IMG/VR virus record: IMGVR_UViG_3300045941_000051
Span: 1 to 36,867 of that record
DNA from: a virus
Strand: one strand, 5' to 3'
Length of the DNA: 36,867 nucleotides
This document shows, piece after piece, positions 31,057 to 36,867 of this stretch; position 1 is the stretch's first letter, and the number at the start of each line of letters is the position of its first letter. The position numbers and the translations under genes were made by a program. The notes beneath the pieces are model-generated. The model was not told the origin of the DNA and made no database searches. It worked only from the letters and a program-made list of their open reading frames with translations.

Positions 31057-31929
31057 ACCGATCTTCTCCTTGACGGTGATTGATGCGGCGCGTGGCGAGG
31101 ACTCAGCCGCCAGACGCGCCACCAGCGGCTCAAAGCTTGCAACCTCGTCGGCCATGCCGACCGTGACGGCGGCTCTCGCCACCATCGTCTTGCCCTGCCC
31201 GAAGTCCCGCTCCACCTTGGCTGTGCTGAATCCCCGAAACGCGGCCACGCGACCGATGAAGATGTCGGCCAGCGCGTCCACCGTTTCGAGGATCTGCGAC
31301 CGGCCTTCGTCGGTCGCCGGATCGGGACGCTTGTAGGGCGACTTCGATGAGACGATCTCGTAGTTCTTGACGCCCTGCTTCTCCTGCGCGGCGCGGTTGT
31401 CGCGGAGCGAGGCGACGACGCCGATGGAGCCTAGCAGGCTCGATTCCGCGGTCACGATCTTCGGCGCCGCCGCCGCCAGCCAGTAGCCGGCGGATGCCGC
31501 GAGGCCATCGATGTATGCGGTCACCGGCTTCGCCTTCGACGCCTCGCGGATCTGGTCGGCCAGTTCCTGAATGCCGTCGATCTGCCCGCCGGGGGAGTTC
31601 ACATTGAGCACGATCTGCTTCACGTTGGGGTTGTCCAACGCGGCTTGCAGATCCGTCGCCAGCACCTGGACGCTCGACGCGCCGCTGATGTCGGTGAGGA
31701 TGTTCGCATAGCGGAAGAGCGGGCCTTCGATGGCGAGGACCGCGATGCCGTGCCGGATCTCGACGCCGTTGCCGGCGTTGTCGAGCGGTCGCCCCAGCTT
31801 GGCCGCGACGGCCTCGATGTCGTTCTCCCGCTCCGCGATCTCGATGATCGTCGTCAGGGCCTGCGGCGTGATCGCCCACGGTTTATCGTGGATCTCAGCG
31901 AGGACACGGAACAGTGATGATCGTGGCAT
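30589..31929 (-). CDS. Head maturation protease, S49 (SppA/ClpP-like), lambda C-like
   Basis: 446 aa; the ATG at 31929 overlaps the portal stop (TAATG). Residues 60-270 are an S49 peptidase: IVLNVNSPGGQIDGIQELA (oxyanion region), then DGLAASAGYW with the nucleophile Ser146, and SSKSPYKRP with the probable general-base Lys200, about 54 residues later as in SppA. LLGSIGVVA is the usual core strand. It cleaves scaffold and portal during head maturation. From residue 292 the protein carries a DnaJ-like double CxxCxGxG finger (C301/C304 and C315/C318) and a helical scaffold domain. The zinc finger is not something I know in lambda C. Confidence 0.85.
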   Translation of the reverse strand: MPRSSLFRVLAEIHDKPWAITPQALTTIIEIAERENDIEAVAAKLGRPLDNAGNGVEIRHGIAVLAIEGPLFRYANILTDISGASSVQVLATDLQAALDNPNVKQIVLNVNSPGGQIDGIQELADQIREASKAKPVTAYIDGLAASAGYWLAAAAPKIVTAESSLLGSIGVVASLRDNRAAQEKQGVKNYEIVSSKSPYKRPDPATDEGRSQILETVDALADIFIGRVAAFRGFSTAKVERDFGQGKTMVARAAVTVGMADEVASFEPLVARLAAESSPRAASITVKEKIGMKAQDEEKDCPKCEGTGEVDGKKCSECGGTGKVPANKEDAKTAPPVHAAAVIHGEDLRAPERQRIAAILDAPEAKGRESLARHLALETGMAPDAARKLMASAPTAEAQPADPLAAQMARLPNPKVGTGEQEQDDEAKEAAKILAFVPQNRRHSAA

Positions 31930-33671
31930 TAGGCGGCTTCCTCCTGATCGCGCTGGGGTGCGTCCTCTTCCTGATCCCCTTCGCTCTCTTCAGCCGGTGG
32001 GTCGGCAGATTGCGTCGGCGGTTGTGGCGCCTGCGGCTTTGGCGGCGTCAGGTCTAGCTCCTTCATCCGCTCCAATTCGAGGGCGCGTTGCTCCATTACC
32101 TCTTCATAGTCGAGGCCCTGCTCCGCGCACTCCATCTCGAGGGTCGACACCATCGTCTCCATGCGGATCTGCGCGGCCTGCGCCTCTTTGGTCGGATCGA
32201 CGTACAGCCGCCCCGGCCCGATCCATCTGGCCCGCAGATAGAACGGCGCATTCTCGTAGAAGTCGGGCGCCTCGATCATGCCGGCGTTCACGGCCTCCTC
32301 AAACCAGAGCTTGTAGACCGGGGCGCACCAGTAGGTCGCCAGCCACTGCCGGCGCACCAGGAACATCCGCCACGCCTCGTTCAACGCGGCCCGCGCACTG
32401 CTGTAGTTGGTCTTGCTGAAGTCTTTGCAGATCAACTCGTATGGCAGGCCCAGAGCCACGCCGATCTGGCGCGTGATGGACTCGACAAACGCCGGATAGG
32501 TGTTCGGCGGGCGGTTCGGGACGTAGGGCGTGAGCTTGTCGCCGGGATAGAGCGGGATGAACGTCCCGCCCTCCATCTGCGGGCGGTACTCGCCCTTCGA
32601 TTCCAAGTAAGCGTTCGGATCGCCGCCCATGAGTTCCGCGATGCCGGCAGGGTCCATCGGCGTCTCGATCACGCCCGCGACCAGCGAGTTCACGATGCTC
32701 GACTGAAGCTCCGTCCGCTGGTACGAGTCCAACATGCGGAACTGCTCGATGATCGGCGTCAGGATCGGCTTGCCGCGCGACTGATCGACACGGTCCTTGC
32801 CGAATACGTGCAGCACGCGCTTGCGGCCCCAGTCGGTTTCCGCCGGGACACGTTCCCAATCCACCAGCCCGCCGCCGGCAAACAGCCCGCCCGCGTTGAG
32901 CGTCAAATACCAGATCTCCAGCCCGGACCACGTCGGGTTCTTCAGGATGTTGTAGGCCAGCGGGCGCCCGTAGTCGTCAAACTCGATGCCGCCGCGGAGG
33001 TTCAGCGTGCTCTGCGCGAATTGCGGATTCGACAACCTGTCCGGATCGATCAGTTGCAGGCACGTCCGGTACGGCGTGTCCGGTCGATCCAGCCAGAGCG
33101 CCAGCGCGAGGGCCTCGCCGTTCTGGAGGATCGAGCGGAAGACCAGTTGCGTCATCGTGGTGAACGTCATCTGGCCGGCCACGTCGCACGCCGTCGTGTT
33201 CGCCCACGTCTGCCAGAGAGTCTCGACTTCGCGCGTCCACTCCTGCTTCCACGCCATGTCGCGCCCGAGAGCGCGATACGCCGGATCAGCCGCGAGGCGC
33301 AGGCCCGTGCCGACGACGTTGTCGTTCAACGTCTGAAACGCGCCGCTGGCGATGCCGTTGTTGCGGTCGAGGTCGCGCGACCGCGCGATCAGCATCTCCT
33401 GTTCGGGCAAAAGCTCCGCGTCGGCGGGCCACCGCTCCGGTTGCCAGTTGGTCAGTTGCTTCCGAGTACGGCTGGCCCCGGCGTATGCGGTGTCGCGGTA
33501 GCGCGATAGCTGGGCGCCGAAGCGAATCCCCGGCGCGGAAGGGGGATTCGTCCAGCGTCCCAGAAGCCGCGCCAGCCAGCCCGATGAGTTAGCCGCTGGC
33601 GCGGCGGTCGTCGCGAGTGCCCGACGAGGATCGCGACGAACTTGTGGCCGGCCCTGCAATTGGGGCGTCAT
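31929..33671 (-). CDS. Portal protein, lambda B family
   Basis: 580 aa from the ATG at 33671, which overlaps the gpW-like stop (ATGA) and has GAGG upstream; a GTG two codons earlier is possible. Lambda B is 533 aa. Typical features include ARSRDLDRNNGIASGAFQTLNDNVVGTGLRL near residue 95, QNGEALALALW, RVPAETDWGRKRVLHVFGKDRVDQSRGKPILTP, SITRQIGVALGLPYELICKDFSKTNYSSARAALNEAWR and an acidic Pro-rich C-terminus. The dodecameric portal is the DNA gate and terminase dock, and it nucleates procapsid assembly. Confidence 0.92.
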   Translation of the reverse strand: MTPQLQGRPQVRRDPRRALATTAAPAANSSGWLARLLGRWTNPPSAPGIRFGAQLSRYRDTAYAGASRTRKQLTNWQPERWPADAELLPEQEMLIARSRDLDRNNGIASGAFQTLNDNVVGTGLRLAADPAYRALGRDMAWKQEWTREVETLWQTWANTTACDVAGQMTFTTMTQLVFRSILQNGEALALALWLDRPDTPYRTCLQLIDPDRLSNPQFAQSTLNLRGGIEFDDYGRPLAYNILKNPTWSGLEIWYLTLNAGGLFAGGGLVDWERVPAETDWGRKRVLHVFGKDRVDQSRGKPILTPIIEQFRMLDSYQRTELQSSIVNSLVAGVIETPMDPAGIAELMGGDPNAYLESKGEYRPQMEGGTFIPLYPGDKLTPYVPNRPPNTYPAFVESITRQIGVALGLPYELICKDFSKTNYSSARAALNEAWRMFLVRRQWLATYWCAPVYKLWFEEAVNAGMIEAPDFYENAPFYLRARWIGPGRLYVDPTKEAQAAQIRMETMVSTLEMECAEQGLDYEEVMEQRALELERMKELDLTPPKPQAPQPPTQSADPPAEESEGDQEEDAPQRDQEEAA

Positions 33672-34192
33672 GGGCACGCCTCGATGCTGATCGGCCTGCG
33701 GCGCATCGTGACCGCAGAGGTTGGATCGATCTGCGCCTTCAACCAGTCGATGAACCTCTGGAGGTCCGCGATGTTCGTCTGGTTGTAGACGACGCGCCCA
33801 AGCTGGGGCGTCTCGATGGCGACGACGGCCTGACCGGCGGCATAGCGGGCCATCTGCGCCGACGCCATCACCAGCAGTTCCGCGTAGGGGCTGACTGGCG
33901 TGACCGGCGGCGTCGTCTCACCCGGCGGCGCCGGTTCAATGTCGGCGGCGGCGGCGCCGGAATAACCGTTGGAGGTGGCCGTGATGGTCGCGGTCCCGGC
34001 GGATAGGCCGGTGACGATGCCTTGGGAATCGACCGACGCGACCAACGGATCGGTGGACTCCCATGCGCTCGTTAGCGTCACGTCGGCGTTCCCGCCGTTG
34101 CTGTAGACTTCCAGCGCGGAGAACTGCTGCGTCTCTCCGACAGTGATCGTGACGTTGATCGGCGTGACGACGATGGATGAAATAGCGGGCAT
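33668..34192 (-). CDS. gpW-like head completion protein with N-terminal Ig-like (BIG2) domain
   Basis: 174 aa between large terminase and portal, exactly the W position. Residues 104-167 match lambda W (68 aa) in layout: AQMARYAAGQAVVAIE, GRVVYNQTNIADLQRFIDWL, then a TMRRRP end, as W has [34 protein letters not shown] and TQRRRG. W seals DNA in the head and lets FII bind. Residues 3-86 are a bacterial Ig-like group 2 domain (VVTPINVTITVGETQQF ... AWESTDPLVASVDSQGIVTGLSAGTATITATS). A Pro-rich linker (88-102) joins them. It starts 3 bases after the terminase stop and ends in an ATGA overlap with portal. Confidence 0.8.
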   Translation of the reverse strand: MPAISSIVVTPINVTITVGETQQFSALEVYSNGGNADVTLTSAWESTDPLVASVDSQGIVTGLSAGTATITATSNGYSGAAAADIEPAPPGETTPPVTPVSPYAELLVMASAQMARYAAGQAVVAIETPQLGRVVYNQTNIADLQRFIDWLKAQIDPTSAVTMRRRPISIEACP

Positions 34193-34195
34193 TCT

Positions 34196-36121
34196 TCACT
34201 CCAGCCAATCGTGCTTTGCCTGCATCGAGCGGAACTTCGGAACCGGCCTCGTCGCCTTGGTTTGCGGGCCTGCGGACGCGCCTGTCGTCGCAGACCTGGC
34301 GCTCTGATTCATGTCGCTCAACTCCTTTTCCATGCCGTCCCACCGCTCCGGTTTCCAACTCTCGAAACGCAACGACGCCGCCGCGGCCCGCGCGTACACG
34401 CGACAGTCGAGAGCCTCGTTGCGGTCGCGCACCGGCTCCCACTTGCTGATGCGCCTGCCGGCCACCGTGCGCGTGATCAGAGCCTCGCCGGTCAACTGCT
34501 CGAAATACTCCTTCCCATACGCCGGGAAGTGGCAGAAGCCGACCGGCCACTCCTCGCCACGCGCGAGATCCGGCACGGGCGCACGCAACCAGCGGTACAA
34601 CTCCTCCTTCGCGATATTGGTGTTCACCGGCCAGAGCCGAATGCCCCACTTCACGCGCGATCCGGTAGGACCGGCCTCGATCAACGACGGTGCGCTTACG
34701 AGGTTCGGTCGGTGCGTCTGCCCTTTGATCGCCATCACGCGCTGGCGCGACTGCTTCCTGATCCAGTCGTAGCAGGCCATCGTCTGAAAGCCGGTGTCCA
34801 CGCCCATGCGCCGGATCTTGATCGGCTGGCCGTACTCCGTCTTGAAGTCCTCATCGAGCAGTTCGGACAGTTGCGCCCAGACTTGCGGCTGATTCGTCTC
34901 GCCGTCGAAGCGCCGGTAATCGACGCTCCACGACTCTTTGTTGCGGCCCCACGCGACGATCTCCACCTCGAGCCGGCGAAGCTGCACGTCTACGCCGGCA
35001 GTGAGCACCAGCCCGCCGCGCGGCACGACGCCGACCTCGTAGCCCTCGCGCCGCTCGTAGAGCCGCTCCGCGTCGGGCACCTCCGATGCGTCCGCGTAGG
35101 GCAGGCCCAGCACCGTGTTCCAGAACACCTGGAGCTTCTCAGGGTCCTTGCCGGCCTTCTCGCGCTTCTCCGCAACCTCGCCCCAGGAGAGCCAGCCGAC
35201 CGGCGAGTTCAGCGAGGGCAGATGGTAGCCGCGCGTCTTCAGGTTCTGGATGCGGTGCCGCCACTCGCCGCGCTGGAGCATCTGCTCCTTCGCGTAGTTC
35301 TCAATCGGGCGGGCGCACGCCTCGCAGAAGTATTGGGCCTTGTGCGGCTGGCCCGCCGGCCACCGGAGGTTCTCGAATGCGAGGACCATGAACTCGCCGC
35401 AGTGCGGACACGGCATCCACCACTGCGCCTGACTCGACTCCTCGTAGAACTTCTCGATCCGGCTCCGACCGCTGACGACCGGCGTCGAGGTGATCAGGAT
35501 CTTCCGCCGCGGGAAGTTGCTCGTCCTCGCAATGGCGAGATCGCACGGATCGCCCTCGCCGCCGATGTCGCCCTTGTACCCGTCCACCTCATCGAGGAAC
35601 AGGTAGCGCACCGGCATCGAGCGCAGGCCCTTCGGGGAGTTCGCGCCGACCAGAACCAGGACGCCGCCGGGGAACTCCTTGGCGAGGACGCTGTTTCCGC
35701 CGTCTCTCGCGCGTGGCGCCGCTACCAGCCCGCGCAGTGCCGGCGAATCATCGATCAGCGGCTGGATGCGTTGGCGCGAGTTCCGTTTAGCCATGTCCGT
35801 CGTAGGCTGGACCGCCATCATCGGTCCCGGCGCCATGTGCATGTTGAAACCGCACCAGTTGTTGCCGCACTCCGTCTTCCCGATCTGGCTACCCGCCATC
35901 ACCACGACCGTCTGCACCCGGCTCGACGGCGACAGGTCGTCCATGATCGCCTTCAGGTACGGCACACGGCTGGTGCGCCACGGGCCGGGTTCCGGCGACG
36001 ACCGCTCCGTCAGCACCCGGTAGCGGTCTGCCCACTCGCTGATCTTGAGGTTCGGCTCCGGTCGCAACGCCGCCAGCGCGGCCTGCCGGTACACCTCCGC
36101 TCCCGTCAGCAGTGCGCTCAT
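34196..36121 (-). CDS. Terminase large subunit, lambda A (GpA) family
   Basis: 641 aa, as in lambda A. Residues 77-83 (GSQIGKT) are the Walker A loop of the packaging ATPase, YLFLDE at 173-178 the Walker B, and ILITSTP at 209-214 the coupling motif. A zinc knuckle follows: C238-x2-C241 and C266-x2-C269. The C-terminal nuclease domain begins with LTAGVDVQLRRLEVEIVAWG, in which the Asp is a likely metal ligand. It cuts concatemers at cos-type sites and pumps DNA into the procapsid. The ATG at 36121 overlaps the small-subunit stop by 4 bases. GpA-family enzymes use cos ends. Confidence 0.95.
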   Translation of the reverse strand: MSALLTGAEVYRQAALAALRPEPNLKISEWADRYRVLTERSSPEPGPWRTSRVPYLKAIMDDLSPSSRVQTVVVMAGSQIGKTECGNNWCGFNMHMAPGPMMAVQPTTDMAKRNSRQRIQPLIDDSPALRGLVAAPRARDGGNSVLAKEFPGGVLVLVGANSPKGLRSMPVRYLFLDEVDGYKGDIGGEGDPCDLAIARTSNFPRRKILITSTPVVSGRSRIEKFYEESSQAQWWMPCPHCGEFMVLAFENLRWPAGQPHKAQYFCEACARPIENYAKEQMLQRGEWRHRIQNLKTRGYHLPSLNSPVGWLSWGEVAEKREKAGKDPEKLQVFWNTVLGLPYADASEVPDAERLYERREGYEVGVVPRGGLVLTAGVDVQLRRLEVEIVAWGRNKESWSVDYRRFDGETNQPQVWAQLSELLDEDFKTEYGQPIKIRRMGVDTGFQTMACYDWIRKQSRQRVMAIKGQTHRPNLVSAPSLIEAGPTGSRVKWGIRLWPVNTNIAKEELYRWLRAPVPDLARGEEWPVGFCHFPAYGKEYFEQLTGEALITRTVAGRRISKWEPVRDRNEALDCRVYARAAAASLRFESWKPERWDGMEKELSDMNQSARSATTGASAGPQTKATRPVPKFRSMQAKHDWLE

Positions 36122-36633
36122 GCCGCTTTGCCCTCCTCGCCCACAAAGGCGTCCAGAGCGCGGCGCAGTTCGCCCTCCAGCAGCCCGTGGATGGTGGCCT
36201 CGTCGGTCTGGCCGACCAGTTGGCCGGATAGGCGGGCGGGCACGTTCAGGATCGCGTCACGGATCTGCCGGTAGAGCCGCGCGGCTTCCTTCTCGACATC
36301 CGCCCGCGTGATCAGTTCGCCGTGTCGAAGCTGTAGCTCCAGCTTCCGCCGTTGGGCGTCGTACACCTCCCGCAGAGCGCGGGCCTGCGTGTACGTCATC
36401 CCCGGCACGGGTTCGGTCGGAGCAGGCTCACCCGGTGAGCCACTCCTCGTGATCAGCTTTGGCCCGTTGCGCGACGACGCGAAATCGGCGTTCTCCTGCC
36501 AGTGCCGATCAGCCTCGTCGGACTCGATCTGGTTGTCGCCGGTCAACGTGATCCGGCCCGCCGCGATGGCGTGCTGTACCGAACTCAGAGCGCATCCGCG
36601 ATGGTCCGCGTAAGCGGCGATTCCCATGAGCAT
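36118..36633 (-). CDS. Terminase small subunit, Nu1-like
   Basis: 171 aa from the ATG at 36633, with AAGG upstream; GTG 36639 and ATG 36627 are alternatives. Residues 4-40 (GIAAYADHRGCALSSVQHAIAAGRI, then IESDEADRHW) fit the winged-helix DNA-binding N-terminus of Nu1-type proteins, which bind cos-proximal sites. A charged linker is followed by a helical domain (TYTQARALREVYDAQRRKLELQLRHGELI) and a C-terminal helix likely to contact the large subunit. It starts the late operon. The extended helical part is close to that seen in many GpA-linked small subunits. Confidence 0.85.
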   Translation of the reverse strand: MLMGIAAYADHRGCALSSVQHAIAAGRITLTGDNQIESDEADRHWQENADFASSRNGPKLITRSGSPGEPAPTEPVPGMTYTQARALREVYDAQRRKLELQLRHGELITRADVEKEAARLYRQIRDAILNVPARLSGQLVGQTDEATIHGLLEGELRRALDAFVGEEGKAA

Positions 36634-36655
36634 AATCACGCCTTGCAGTCAATTC

Positions 36656-36676
36656 GCAGAAGGAGTACTATTCTGC
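36656..36676. promoter_or_regulatory. Dyad upstream of the late operon
   Basis: GCAGAA and TTCTGC are perfect 6-base inverted arms flanking the AGTACT palindrome, 23 bases upstream of the small-terminase start. It is a candidate activator or repressor site for late transcription or a terminase-binding site; no clear -10/-35 pair was found nearby. Confidence 0.35.
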
Positions 36677-36728
36677 AAAGCGGTTCAGCATTGATTTGAT
36701 GGTTTCTCTTTAGCTGGCAGGCACATTA

Positions 36729-36758
36729 GGGTCATCTGGTATCCAGATGGCCCTTTTC
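36729..36758 (+). terminator. Intrinsic terminator on the plus strand
   Basis: An 11-pair stem (GGGTCATCTGG with CCAGATGGCCC, one T-G wobble) with a 3-base loop (TAT) is followed by TTTTC on the plus strand. It is a textbook rho-independent terminator for rightward transcription, but no rightward gene precedes it in this window. On the minus strand it lacks a T run. Confidence 0.7.
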
Positions 36759-36802
36759 GTTGCACGGTACCAGGACTCCCACGGAAAGTCAACAATTTGC
36801 GT

Positions 36803-36811
36803 TGTGGATAA
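36803..36811 (-). promoter_or_regulatory. Single DnaA-box-like sequence
   Basis: TTATCCACA on the minus strand is a perfect consensus DnaA box. Only one copy was noticed here, so an origin is not supported. No gene is supported in 36640-36867. Confidence 0.3.
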
Positions 36812-36867
36812 CTTTACAGAGTGGCGCGGCCCACTCGCACCTGCCACATGGTGCGGGCGGCGAAGCC

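Noticed and set aside
34211-36274. 687-codon plus-strand open frame antisense to the large terminase
   Set aside because: The terminase on the other strand carries Walker motifs and a zinc knuckle. The plus frame is Arg/Leu/His/Ala-rich shadow sequence.
36803-36811. Replication origin based on a DnaA box
   Set aside because: A single box with no AT-rich unwinding region or initiator gene nearby is not enough.
1-36867. Circular genome with the integrase fragment continuing from the right end
   Set aside because: Joining position 1 to 36867 on the minus strand gives a stop after 17 codons and no integrase-like sequence, so the window is a linear piece of a larger sequence.

Overview
The window is most of the genome of a lambda-like siphovirus, probably an integrated or temperate phage. 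Overall base composition is GC-rich, Shine-Dalgarno sites of the GGAGG type precede most genes, and genes are packed with ATGA/TGATG/TAATG overlaps. No host gene is visible, so the host cannot be named from this sequence. A GC-rich Gram-negative-like bacterium is likely because a phage-borne lipoprotein carries a lipobox. Acidobacteriota is only a guess from memory of similar early-gene proteins.

Late (virion) region, 36633 down to 8084, minus strand. Gene order follows lambda closely: small terminase (Nu1-like), large terminase (A), gpW-like connector protein, portal (B), S49 protease with a nested scaffold (C/Nu3), decoration protein (D), major capsid (E), FII-like head-tail joining protein, Z- and U-like neck/tail-end proteins, tail tube (V), a tiny membrane protein, tail chaperones made by a -1 frameshift (G/GT), tape measure (H), M-like tail protein, a large fused tail-tip protein (M-like + L-like iron-sulfur motif + J-like hub), two long fibre proteins with a small coiled-coil protein between them, and two small unknown proteins. 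Lambda FI, K and I have no separate counterpart. One gene, a lipoprotein 'moron' at 20734-21090, is inserted on the opposite strand between tape measure and M.

Control region, about 7351-7780. A rightward XRE-family repressor gene diverges from a leftward early operon. Between them lie a good minus-strand promoter (TTGACA, 18 bp, TAGGAT) and a cluster of palindromes and direct repeats that look like operators.

Early region, 7350 down to 1, minus strand. It encodes a ribbon-helix-helix protein, a tiny zinc-ribbon protein, a YqaJ-type exonuclease paired with a RecT-type annealing protein, a remarkable number of small Cys-rich proteins, a Ros/MucR-type zinc finger fused to homing-endonuclease-associated repeats, a zinc-finger/LuxR-type regulator, an ExoX-C/PD-(D/E)XK nuclease-like protein, and finally the first 47 codons of what looks like a tyrosine integrase running off the left edge.

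The most unusual points are: a bacterial Ig-like (BIG2) domain fused to gpW; a nested scaffold that begins with a DnaJ-type zinc finger inside the head protease; a fused M/L/J tail-tip protein; a -1 frameshift that appears to occur at the stop codon itself, with a stem-loop just downstream; the antisense lipoprotein gene; and a repressor gene whose reading frame runs over 500 bases into the convergent late genes. No lysis genes, replication genes, tRNA genes or CRISPR arrays were recognised in the window.
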